A stretch of DNA of 64,000 bases, taken from contig NZ_FWYD01000001.1 in assembly GCF_900176485.1 (NCBI RefSeq), forward strand, positions 548,492 through 612,491. The letters are read 5' to 3'. The position numbers were made by a program, and so were the translations under genes. Below, one piece after another: positions 8,789 to 17,049 of the stretch (its first letter is position 1; every line of letters begins with the position of its first letter). Source of the DNA: Primorskyibacter flagellatus. Its GTDB lineage: Bacteria; Pseudomonadota; Alphaproteobacteria; Rhodobacterales; Rhodobacteraceae. The notes under the pieces were generated by a model. The model saw nothing but the letters and a program-made list of their open reading frames with translations. It had not been told where the DNA came from and made no database searches.

Positions 8789-10126
8789 TCAGTTAGCGGT
8801 CCGGGCCCAAATCGGATGAAATTCATCAATCCGAAAGGCATGGACGTGGCGATGTTGCGGGCCGGAGGCCGGCACATTGCGCAGATGCGGGTGATCGTCG
8901 GGAAGTTCGGGATGGCTGTGCAGGCGCTCCAGCGGATCATGTGCAGGCCAGACGCGCATCGCCATCATGGCCACCAGCGCGCAGAGCCCCGACAGGATCA
9001 GCAGCGCCGGTTCCAGCGAAACGGTTCCCGCCAGCCAGCCCGCCAGCGGATAGGCGACAAGCCAGCCGGCATGGCTAAGCGAGAACTGCGCGGCGAAGAC
9101 CGCGGCCCGGTCGGTTTGTGACGCGGACCGGGTGATGACCAGCCCGCCGGGCGTCAGCACCAGCGAGGATGCCGCGCCGAATGCGATCCACGCGACCGCC
9201 ATAAAGGCGAGCGGCGGCGATGGCAGCAGCGCGAAAGCGGCACCCGCAGCGGCAAACCCAAATGCGCCCGCAAGCATCGCGGAACGCTCGGAATATCGGA
9301 TCAGAAGGCGGGGCACGAAGACGGCACCAAGGCCGGCACCGACCCCGTAAAAGGCCATCAGGATCGGATAGAAACGCTCAGCATCGTTCAGGCGCGCACC
9401 TGCGTAGACGACTGAATTGACCAGCACCCAGGCCATTGCCAATGACAGTGCAAAATTCAGCAGGAACAGGCCGCGCAAGCGCGGCGTGCGCCCGTAGATC
9501 CACATCCCGCGCAGCGCGCGTTTGAGGAACGGCCCTTTGCGGGCGGCCTCGCCGCGCGCCGGGAACTTTGCCATCAGCAGAGCAACGACCGACCCCAGAA
9601 AAGCCAGCGCAGCCGCAACAAAAAGTGCCTCGCCGGTCACCAGATTCAGGACGGCGGCGGCAATCACCGGGCTCAGCACGGCCTCCAGCGTATAGGCAAT
9701 CCGCGACCAGGCCAGCGCGCGGGTATAGGTTTCCTCTTCCGGCAAGACATCCGGGATCACCGATTGGAACAACGGCGTGAACCCGGCGGCCAGCACGAAA
9801 AAAACAAAAGCCAACCCGGCGACGTGCCATGTTTCCGTGACAAAAACCATTGGCAGCAGGATCAGCATCCGCCCCAGATCCAAGCCCACCATGGCCCGTT
9901 TGCGCGAGACATTCACCAAAAGCGTTTCGGCCAACGGTGCAAGCAGCACATAAGCCACCATCTTCAGCGCCAGCAGCAGGCCCAAGACCTTGCCGCCTGC
10001 GGCAATCCCGCCGATCCGGTACGCGGCCAGCGACAATGCCACGGTCAGCAGCCCGACGCCGACAAGCGAACAGATCTGCGCCGCGAACAGGCGGCGGAAG
10101 GCGGGACTGGAAAGTGGGCTTGTCAC
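8789..10126 (-). CDS. MFS transporter
   Basis: A 445-residue major facilitator protein with about ten to twelve membrane segments. It has an N-terminal FRRLFAAQICSLVGVGLL start and a central loop rich in basic residues. The C-terminal tail of about 45 residues is His-rich (HSHPELPDDHPHLRN), suggesting metal contact or a soluble regulatory tail. It overlaps the aminotransferase stop by 4 bp, so it belongs to the same transcript. It could be an exporter or a second importer; direction cannot be told. Confidence 0.9.
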   Translation of the reverse strand: MTSPLSSPAFRRLFAAQICSLVGVGLLTVALSLAAYRIGGIAAGGKVLGLLLALKMVAYVLLAPLAETLLVNVSRKRAMVGLDLGRMLILLPMVFVTETWHVAGLAFVFFVLAAGFTPLFQSVIPDVLPEEETYTRALAWSRIAYTLEAVLSPVIAAAVLNLVTGEALFVAAALAFLGSVVALLMAKFPARGEAARKGPFLKRALRGMWIYGRTPRLRGLFLLNFALSLAMAWVLVNSVVYAGARLNDAERFYPILMAFYGVGAGLGAVFVPRLLIRYSERSAMLAGAFGFAAAGAAFALLPSPPLAFMAVAWIAFGAASSLVLTPGGLVITRSASQTDRAAVFAAQFSLSHAGWLVAYPLAGWLAGTVSLEPALLILSGLCALVAMMAMRVWPAHDPLERLHSHPELPDDHPHLRNVPASGPQHRHVHAFRIDEFHPIWARTAN

Positions 10127-11583
10127 GATGCGAGCGTTTCTTTCACGGAGCTATCTGGTGTGAATCGGGCGGTTCTCGGGTCAGCCCGGTATTGGTCCGC
10201 ATAGTCTGGCGCGTCCAGCGCAAGTTTGTCCACCGCTGAAATAATCGCATCCACCTTGTCATCTGACAGCAGCGCCGAAAGGTTCAAACGTACCCAGCCC
10301 GGCTTCTCAAGTTCTTCTCCGCGCGCGATCGCGGCCTGCATCGTATCGGACCGGGCCTGGTCAAGGCCCAGCAACCGATGCGCATAAGGCCCGGCACACG
10401 CACAGCCCCCCCGCGCCTGGACGCCGTAAAGGTCGCTGAGCAGTCGGGTAAAAAGCTGGTGGTGGACGTATCCACCTGCACCGTCGCGCACGCGAAAGCT
10501 GAAAATCGGCAATGCAGTCGCGTCGGGCTGGCCCAGAATTTCGAGCCGCGGGTTTTGCGACCAGCGTGCCAGGGCGCGCGCGCGCAATTCAGCCTGACGT
10601 TTGTCCAGCCAGTCTTGTCCCAGCGCTTCTTTCACCATCAGCGCCAGCGCCACGCGGATATCTCCGACGACGTTGGGCGTGCCACCTTCCTCACGGTCGC
10701 TAAGCCGCGAGGAATAGACATGCCCCCACGGCGAGACGAAACTGACCGTGCCGCCCCCCGGCAAGGTTGGGCGGAACTGCCTTGCGATGACATCCCGCAG
10801 GATCATCACGCCCGATGCCCCCGGCCCGCCGGGAAACTTGTGCGGTGAAAAGACGATGGCATCCTTGGCTGCGTCGGTTCCGGCGCACATGTCCATCCGC
10901 GTATACGGTGCAGCACATCCGTAATCCCACAACGCCAGCGCGCCATACGATTTCAGCAATCGTGTCACCGCATCGACATCTGTCACGATCCCGGTGACGT
11001 TGGACGCCGCAGAGAACGAGCCGGCCAACAGATCCGCCCCCTGCGCGGCTTCAAGCACCGCTGTCAGTTCATCCATATCCGGGCCACCTGACGACACCTC
11101 GGAAATCTCTATGACCTCGGCACCGCTTTCACGCCATGGCAGCAGGTTGGAGTGATGTTCGTAAGGACCGACGATCAACACGGCCCGACCGCCACGCGCG
11201 GTGATCCCGGCGATATCCAATAGCCCGGCAATCCGGTTGATCCCGGCGGTAGAGCCGGATCCGGTGAAAACCACGCTTGTGTCTTCGCCGGCACCGGTCA
11301 GACGGGCAATTTCGGCGCGCGCGGATTCGCGCAGCCGTGTCGTAAAGGCACCGCAATAGGAGGCTTGTGTATGGCTGTTGGCGTAATAGGGCAGCACCCG
11401 GTCGCGTATGAAATCCTCGACCTGCGCCAGCGCCCGGCCCGAGGCGACATAGTCGGCATAAAGCAACGGGCGGGGGCCGAACGGTCCTTCGATCGTAATG
11501 CCATCACCGATCAGCCCCTCCTGAATGCGGCGCACAAGATCCGGGCCTGTCAGCGATTTTCTGAACTCATCAAGAGGGGACAT
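10123..11583 (-). CDS. Aminotransferase class V (cysteine desulfurase-like)
   Basis: A 486-residue fold-type I PLP enzyme. The PLP lysine is K249 in FSPHKFPGGPGASGV, preceded by the Asp of ALWDYGCAAPY. The C-terminal lobe has RGGCACAGPYAHR, in place of the RxGHHCA loop of SufS enzymes. The protein is longer than typical desulfurases (about 400 residues). It is the first gene of the leftward operon and lies divergent from an Lrp-type regulator. It may lyse or transaminate a sulfur or amino compound; the substrate is unassigned. Confidence 0.85.
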   Translation of the reverse strand: MSPLDEFRKSLTGPDLVRRIQEGLIGDGITIEGPFGPRPLLYADYVASGRALAQVEDFIRDRVLPYYANSHTQASYCGAFTTRLRESARAEIARLTGAGEDTSVVFTGSGSTAGINRIAGLLDIAGITARGGRAVLIVGPYEHHSNLLPWRESGAEVIEISEVSSGGPDMDELTAVLEAAQGADLLAGSFSAASNVTGIVTDVDAVTRLLKSYGALALWDYGCAAPYTRMDMCAGTDAAKDAIVFSPHKFPGGPGASGVMILRDVIARQFRPTLPGGGTVSFVSPWGHVYSSRLSDREEGGTPNVVGDIRVALALMVKEALGQDWLDKRQAELRARALARWSQNPRLEILGQPDATALPIFSFRVRDGAGGYVHHQLFTRLLSDLYGVQARGGCACAGPYAHRLLGLDQARSDTMQAAIARGEELEKPGWVRLNLSALLSDDKVDAIISAVDKLALDAPDYADQYRADPRTARFTPDSSVKETLAS

Positions 11584-11660
11584 TCCGGCTCCGTCATTGG
11601 TTGGTAAGACCGATCCAATATGACACCTTACCTGTAGATTTTGTTACTGATATTCACCTT

Positions 11661-11680
11661 GATAGAACAATTATTCTATC
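11661..11680. promoter_or_regulatory. Lrp-box-like palindrome between divergent genes
   Basis: GATAGAA and TTCTATC flank an AT-rich six-base centre. The arrangement resembles the Lrp/AsnC consensus (YAG...CTR arms around an AT-rich core). It lies 13 bp before the regulator ATG and 78 bp from the aminotransferase start. It is a likely operator for autoregulation and for control of the divergent operon. Confidence 0.6.
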
Positions 11681-11693
11681 ATATGAACGAAGA

Positions 11694-12158
11694 ATGACGC
11701 AAAAGTTGGATCATATTGACCGCCTCATCCTGCAAGAACTGCAACGTGATTCCGCGCAGTCCCAGCGTGCGCTGAGCGATCGTATCGGATTGTCCCAAAA
11801 CGCGTGCTGGCGCAGGCTCAAGACGCTGGAGGCGTCCGGCGTCCTGCAAAACCGCACTGTCGTGCTGGACCGCAAACAGCTGGGCATGGGGCTGGTGGTG
11901 TTCGTCATGGTCAAGACGCGACATCATTCCGCAAGCTGGCTGAAAGAGTTTCGCCAACAGGTCACCACCATCCCCGAAGTGATCGACTTTTTTCGGATCG
12001 GCGGCGAATACGATTACCTTCTGAAAATCGTGACGCGCGACATGACCAGTTTTGACGAGGTCTACAAGCGTCTGATCGAACAGATCGAGCTTGAGACCGT
12101 CACCTCGTATTTCGCGATGGAAGCCATCGCCGAACAGCGGCCCATACCGTTGACATGA
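11694..12158 (+). CDS. Lrp/AsnC family transcriptional regulator
   Basis: A 154-residue regulator. An N-terminal helix-turn-helix (LDHIDRLILQELQRDSAQSQ onward, recognition helix around LSQNACWRRLKTLE) is joined to an AsnC/RAM ligand-binding domain ending in the VTSYFAMEAI strand. Proteins of this type sense amino acids or related metabolites as dimers and octamers. It is transcribed away from the aminotransferase-led operon, the usual layout for a local regulator of that operon. The ATG at 11694 is used because homologous proteins start near this HTH. Confidence 0.9.
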   Translation: MTQKLDHIDRLILQELQRDSAQSQRALSDRIGLSQNACWRRLKTLEASGVLQNRTVVLDRKQLGMGLVVFVMVKTRHHSASWLKEFRQQVTTIPEVIDFFRIGGEYDYLLKIVTRDMTSFDEVYKRLIEQIELETVTSYFAMEAIAEQRPIPLT

Positions 12159-12206
12159 CGCAGCACGCCACCGCCAGCATTAAAAACCGTCTGTAATATT
12201 CTGAAA

Positions 12207-13208
12207 TTACGGCCTCTTCCTGAGAAGCGCATTCATCACGGCAAGCGTGGCGCCAAACAGGCTAAGCAAGGAGGCGAAACCGACCGCCAGCGGATCGCGG
12301 GCCAGCCTCTGCGCCCAGCTTGGTTCCAGAAAGGCCGCTTTCGCCCGCGCCCGTTCCAGCCGCAAACGGCTGAAGGCTTCTTCGGTGGAAACGATCAGAC
12401 GCATACCGTCGCCGTTCGTGTCGAGCGTCAGGAATGCATATGCAGAAAGCGGCGCGTCGGGGTTCATGCGTTCGACCGACACCACATCGCCCAAAGAAAG
12501 CGCACCGCTATCCACCAGACGCGCGTCATTGCGCAACCAGAACTTTTCACGCGTTTCGAATTTTCCGGAACGCAAAAGCTTGACTGTACCGTTGTCGGCT
12601 TTCTGTCCGACCACCAACTGCCCCGTCAAACCAAGTCCGCCAAACTCGCTGAACGTGCTTGCAGGGATCCTGAGCAGCGTTTCGCTGACGATCTCGACAT
12701 CGCCGATCATAACCGGGGTCAGATCTGCATCATCCTCATCGAACCGCACCACCACATCGACAGCGCGGTTTTCCCCGGAACGCAGTTCCAGATTCAGCCC
12801 CGGCGGCCAGTCCAGTTCGACAAAATCCCGCTGGAGTTCGAGATAGGCCACCCCGTTGCAGCTTGCCGTTGACGCGTCCACGGTGTCGCCGAAGTCCTGC
12901 GCCTCGGTCAACGCATGGCGTGGCAGACAAATCCGCAGGCTGGGCAATTCCCAAACGATCTGCGTATCCGAGTCCGTTTGCACGCGAAGATAATCTGTAG
13001 TCAGATCCAGAAAGAACGACTTGGGACGCGGCCAGACGTAATAGGCAATGACCAGAGCCAGCATGCCGACCAACAGCCACGGCAATATCCCTGCACCTGG
13101 CGTCCGCAGTAGTGTCAGGCCCCTGCTCACTCGCAAGAGACCGAAAAACGGACTGGCGGGAATTTTCGTGTCCCTGTCAGCCGGGCGGGTCTCGTCCATG
13201 TTCGACAT
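12207..13208 (-). CDS. Hypothetical membrane protein, two membrane segments
   Basis: A 333-residue protein not recognised. One hydrophobic segment lies near residues 35-55 (GILPWLLVGMLALVIAYYVW) and another near the C-terminus (LAVGFASLLSLFGATLAVM). Between them is a beta-rich domain of about 240 residues, probably periplasmic, with two Cys (ICLPRH, ASCNGV) that could form a disulfide. The ATG at 13208 is one base after the stop of the upstream secreted protein, so the two are coupled. Confidence 0.75.
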   Translation of the reverse strand: MSNMDETRPADRDTKIPASPFFGLLRVSRGLTLLRTPGAGILPWLLVGMLALVIAYYVWPRPKSFFLDLTTDYLRVQTDSDTQIVWELPSLRICLPRHALTEAQDFGDTVDASTASCNGVAYLELQRDFVELDWPPGLNLELRSGENRAVDVVVRFDEDDADLTPVMIGDVEIVSETLLRIPASTFSEFGGLGLTGQLVVGQKADNGTVKLLRSGKFETREKFWLRNDARLVDSGALSLGDVVSVERMNPDAPLSAYAFLTLDTNGDGMRLIVSTEEAFSRLRLERARAKAAFLEPSWAQRLARDPLAVGFASLLSLFGATLAVMNALLRKRP

Positions 13209-13209
13209 T

Positions 13210-13977
13210 TCAGGGTATTTCTGGCGTATAAAGGTGGATGTTTGCCATTCTCGGTGGCGCGGCCTTGCCATAGCGCAGACGCGTGATGCCCACGGTCAGC
13301 ACCCCGGCCTGATCGGCGGGCACCTGAATACGACATTGGTAGTTGAAACCGACTCCGGCTTCGGATGTCGGATCACACCGGATGGGCATGACGTCCCCCG
13401 CCGCGCCGTCGAGCGGCGACAGGACGGCCTGCGGGATCAGACTGTCCGCGCGCCCTGCATTCAGGTTCAGGATCAGCGTCATCCGCCCCTCGCCATCGGT
13501 TTCGGGCGTTTCCGCCGCATTCCACAGCACGGGCAGAAAATCGTCTGTGACCAGCCGACAATCGCCTCTGTGCAACGCAATCCCGTTATTGCTTTCGTCA
13601 CTGGCGCTGACAAACGCCTCGTACTCGGTTTCGTATTCGAGATCGACCAGCCCGCCGCCCCACGCCACGGGGACATGATACTCGAACAGTGCCGAATACC
13701 GGCCCTCCTTGTCCGTCGCCCGTGCGCAAAGCGTTTGTCCCTGCCAGTCCGCGCCACCGGGGATATAGCTGTAAAGTCTTGGTCCCTCGGCGTTCCGCGG
13801 TGCCGCGGTATGCGCGCCGACCAGCCAGTTGCCATTGATCAGCGCGTCGCTGCGCAATTCCTCGTGAACCCGCTCGCCGCGCAGCCGGAGGGCCGGGTCG
13901 GCAAGAGCAGGAAGGGCTGGTACGACGACGGCGACAACCGTCGCTATTGAGATCAAACTGCTATGGATCAATGACAT
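13210..13977 (-). CDS. Hypothetical secreted protein
   Basis: A 255-residue protein with a clear signal peptide (MSLIHSSLISIATVVAVVVP, cleavage near ALA-D, residue 28). The mature part is beta-rich with four Cys (LCARAT, GDCRLV, IRCDPT, YQCRIQ), suggesting two disulfides. The open frame extends upstream to 14226 but antisense to the protease gene, so the ATG at 13977 is chosen. It is divergent from the protease gene (59 bp apart) and coupled to the downstream membrane protein. Family not recognised. Confidence 0.75.
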   Translation of the reverse strand: MSLIHSSLISIATVVAVVVPALPALADPALRLRGERVHEELRSDALINGNWLVGAHTAAPRNAEGPRLYSYIPGGADWQGQTLCARATDKEGRYSALFEYHVPVAWGGGLVDLEYETEYEAFVSASDESNNGIALHRGDCRLVTDDFLPVLWNAAETPETDGEGRMTLILNLNAGRADSLIPQAVLSPLDGAAGDVMPIRCDPTSEAGVGFNYQCRIQVPADQAGVLTVGITRLRYGKAAPPRMANIHLYTPEIP

Positions 13978-14036
13978 TGTTGGCACGCCCCCCGGATCGT
14001 GTAGTCTTCCCCAAAAGCAATAGTGACGGGGATGAG

Positions 14037-15119
14037 ATGTTTCTGGCAAGCTCTTTGATGCGTAAATTGATGATCTTTTCGACGGCGCTGATGGCTTCGG
14101 CCCCGGCATTGGCCACTCAATTGGCATTGGTGGACCGCGACGTTGGACATGCCATGCTGTTTCAGCATCGGGGCAACTGTTTTGCGGTCCTGCCATCACA
14201 TGTCGCTGCAAATGACCGCTTTTCACTGGAATTGCCGCTGCAAAGGGTCGTCGGGTCCGGCACGGCGTTTCTGCGCGACACGGCCAATGACATCGCCATC
14301 GCCTATGTCGAGGGTGGCGTCACCGCCTATTGTCACGACCAATGGGACAGTTTTGACCGCGACCTGCGCAGCCTGCTGGAAACCCGCACACGGGGAGAGA
14401 TTGTGCGGCTTAGCCCCGAAGGCATTCAGGACCGGGCCGATGCGCAGATTTTTGCGGTGACGCCCGAAATGGTCATTGTCCGCACGACTGACAACCTAGC
14501 GGATGGACAGATCTATCAGGGCAATAGTGGTTCCGTGCTGGAGGTTGATGGGCGCGTCGTGGGCATCGCCCAGGCGGCGATCAGCGGGCGCGAGGCGCGA
14601 TTTTTCCGCATGGACGAAATCCTGCGCCGGGTTGGCCCGCAGCTTGGCGGCGGGCTGTCCGCCCGGCATCCCGACGACCTACCGCCGCCGGATGGGGCCG
14701 ATGGCGAACAGGGGTTCCGTGTCACCGGCTGGACCGGCGCGGCGGGTGGTACCGGTGCTGCGAGCCTTGAGCCGGGGCTTTTGTCACAGGCCTTTGTGTC
14801 GCCGTGGAGCAACGAGCCCGTGCAGATCGAAATCACGCTCGACCCTGCGTCTCCGGTCCCATTAGCTGCGATAAATCTGCTAAGCGACCCCGGTGCAGCG
14901 CCCGATCAAAGTCCGCCCAAAACCGTGTTGTTCGAGGTTGATGCAGGCGCGCCGGGCCGACCGTTCTGGCGTAGTCTGGGTCAGCGCGACATGCCGCCCA
15001 ACGGCGTCTTCGCCTATCAGACCGGCGGTATCTTTGCCCGCCGTGTGCGCATAACCATCCAGTCGATGTGGTTCGCGGACAGAAACGCGCTGCGGATCGA
15101 TGGGCTGACAGTAGAATGA
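14037..15119 (+). CDS. Trypsin-like serine protease, secreted
   Basis: A 360-residue secreted protein. The signal peptide ends near ALAT (about residue 27). The catalytic triad of a chymotrypsin-fold protease is visible: His in LPSHVAAND, Asp in NDIAIAYVEG, and Ser in the GNSGSVL motif. A further C-terminal beta domain of about 130 residues follows, ending VRITIQSMWFADRNALRIDG, which resembles a carbohydrate- or protein-binding sandwich. The ATG at 14037 follows GGGGATGAG; 14058 is an alternative. It probably acts in the periplasm; the target is unknown. Confidence 0.78.
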   Translation: MFLASSLMRKLMIFSTALMASAPALATQLALVDRDVGHAMLFQHRGNCFAVLPSHVAANDRFSLELPLQRVVGSGTAFLRDTANDIAIAYVEGGVTAYCHDQWDSFDRDLRSLLETRTRGEIVRLSPEGIQDRADAQIFAVTPEMVIVRTTDNLADGQIYQGNSGSVLEVDGRVVGIAQAAISGREARFFRMDEILRRVGPQLGGGLSARHPDDLPPPDGADGEQGFRVTGWTGAAGGTGAASLEPGLLSQAFVSPWSNEPVQIEITLDPASPVPLAAINLLSDPGAAPDQSPPKTVLFEVDAGAPGRPFWRSLGQRDMPPNGVFAYQTGGIFARRVRITIQSMWFADRNALRIDGLTVE

Positions 15120-15791
15120 CTATTCCTTGAGGTCGATGGCGGCGTTCGCCTGCCCGCCTTCGGCAAAGATGACACCGCGCAGCACACCGTCAGGCCCCAA
15201 CGCCAGCGACGCCTGGGATCCTTTTCCACGGTTCGACTTGAACTGCACACTGGTGCCGGACACGGTCAACTCGCAAATCGCATAGCGTTCCTGCCCCGAC
15301 ATCCAGCAATTTTCGGCCTTGGCCCCGATGTTGAAGATGTGGTTGCCTTTCTTGCCGTCATGCGTGCCACCGGCATCCGACACCCATTTAAGAACGTTGG
15401 CAGACGATTCATCCGTCGCCGTAACCTCGATCCGCAAATTTCCTCCGGCCTCGAAAATCGCGAGGATCGCCGAGTTGCGCAGCACCGGGTTGGTCGAAAA
15501 AAGCGCGTGCTCCTTGGCGATCCGCACCAGCGCCGGATCGCCGGATTTCAACAGCAGACGCACAGCCTCGTACTGGATGCGAGCGTCTGGATTTTGCAGC
15601 ACTTCCTGATACTTGGCGATCCGCTGCGCACCTGCGGAAACGCTTGCCTGAAACTCTTCAAAGCTTTGCGTCGTATTTTGCGATGTCTGAGCGGCGGCAC
15701 CGTTTCCCAGCCCAACTGCCAGGGCGATAATCCCGCAGGTGCCAGCATGCCGAACGGTCGAAAACAGACGCAAACCAAGGCACTTTACCAT
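15120..15791 (-). CDS. Hypothetical secreted protein with helical-repeat N-terminus
   Basis: A 223-residue protein with a signal peptide (cleavage near GAAA-Q). It is followed by a short HEAT-like helical stretch (QNPDARIQYEAVRLLLKSGD, then NPVLRNSAILAIFEAGG) and a beta-rich C-terminal domain. The start ATG at 15791 has AAAGGA eight bases upstream; ATGs at 15800 and 15821 lack one. Its stop codon directly abuts the stop of the protease gene with no spacer. Not recognised as a known family. Confidence 0.7.
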   Translation of the reverse strand: MVKCLGLRLFSTVRHAGTCGIIALAVGLGNGAAAQTSQNTTQSFEEFQASVSAGAQRIAKYQEVLQNPDARIQYEAVRLLLKSGDPALVRIAKEHALFSTNPVLRNSAILAIFEAGGNLRIEVTATDESSANVLKWVSDAGGTHDGKKGNHIFNIGAKAENCWMSGQERYAICELTVSGTSVQFKSNRGKGSQASLALGPDGVLRGVIFAEGGQANAAIDLKE

Positions 15792-15886
15792 CTCGACCAT
15801 CCTTTCGATTCTACTATCCATGAGGGAATTTGGTGCTAGAATTGGGGTAATAAATCAAGACTTCTCGATTCATGACAAGGTTTTCG

Positions 15887-17002
15887 ATGGCATTGGATTA
15901 CAAAATTTGGGCTGATTTTTACACCGCACTCAAACGAAGCTGCTGCGTCTTTGCATGGGGGATCGCATCAGCCCTGCCCTCGCAAGGTGCCGCGAATGAC
16001 GAGTCGACCGAACGCGCCTTTGTCGAGTTTTTGACCCGCGCAGATTACGAGAACGCGAATTTCTATCTGCAAAACGGCCTGGTCACTCCAGAGCGGCTGG
16101 ATACGGGTGCAATCTTTTACAACATCATCCATGCCGCCTATTGGCAGCAGCTGACCTCCAAAACGCAGGCCATCACCACATTGCATGGCTATCTGCAAGC
16201 GCTCAAACCGTTTGATATGGACCAGGAGGTGACGTGCGGACAATATGGCAACGATAGCCAGACCTGCGTGTTGCTGCACGACCTCGTCACCGGCGCACCT
16301 GCGAATGTGATAGCGGTTTTTGCCGATCTTGGGCTTGATCTTAACAAACTATACCCTGGCAGACCTCCTGCCACATATGACGTCATCGACCGATTGGGCG
16401 CGCAATATTCCATTTCCGACATCCAGATACTCAGCCAGAAAGGCATGATTTTTGGTGATGAACCATATGATCCGGCCACCCTTGCCGCACACCGCGAGCA
16501 CAACAACACGATGCGCATTCAGCCGGTTCGCAATGTCGCTGCAAGACGTCCGCCACAAATGCCGCATAATTACCTGTCCATCCCGCAATTCAATTTCATG
16601 GATGCATTGGCGGTTGCTTTGGGAAACCCCTGGAGCAGCGCACAGGTTGAATCCAGCGCGCGCGATGATGCGTTGTGCCGCTATATCACTTTTCTAGCGC
16701 CTCAAATGACACCCTCTTTCGACTATTTGCGCTTTGTCCTCGGCAACAAGAACGAATTCCGCGCCGCACAAATTGGTGAACGAAAACGCAGTGGGAACCG
16801 GACATATGAGCCCTTTCCCGCATCTTGTGTTGCTCTGATTGAAGGAATGGCGCAAAATCATGGTAACTTGACTGATGTAATCGCGCTTTTTGGCGCACGC
16901 GGCGATGTCGAGATGGCACGATGGCTGTTGTCCCTTCAAGCGCCGCAGCCGATCCCGGCCCAAGAACCTGCTCAAACTCAGGAGCCTCAAAACACTGAAT
17001 AG
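15887..17002 (+). CDS. Hypothetical protein, possibly exported helical-repeat
   Basis: A 371-residue protein not recognised. An N-terminal hydrophobic stretch (CCVFAWGIASALPSQGAAND) may be a weak signal peptide. The body alternates short helices such as VIAVFADLGLDLNKLYPG and VIALFGARGDVEMARWLLSL, resembling ankyrin-like repeats. The C-terminus is Gln/Pro-rich. ATG 15887 follows AAGG; ATG 15872 is an alternative with no clear ribosome site. The next gene starts 47 bp later on the same strand. Base composition is slightly lower in GC than its neighbours. Confidence 0.65.
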   Translation: MALDYKIWADFYTALKRSCCVFAWGIASALPSQGAANDESTERAFVEFLTRADYENANFYLQNGLVTPERLDTGAIFYNIIHAAYWQQLTSKTQAITTLHGYLQALKPFDMDQEVTCGQYGNDSQTCVLLHDLVTGAPANVIAVFADLGLDLNKLYPGRPPATYDVIDRLGAQYSISDIQILSQKGMIFGDEPYDPATLAAHREHNNTMRIQPVRNVAARRPPQMPHNYLSIPQFNFMDALAVALGNPWSSAQVESSARDDALCRYITFLAPQMTPSFDYLRFVLGNKNEFRAAQIGERKRSGNRTYEPFPASCVALIEGMAQNHGNLTDVIALFGARGDVEMARWLLSLQAPQPIPAQEPAQTQEPQNTE

Positions 17003-17049
17003 AAAGAATTGTTCTGCCAGACAATTCCGTTGTAGAAAGGATAGACCCA

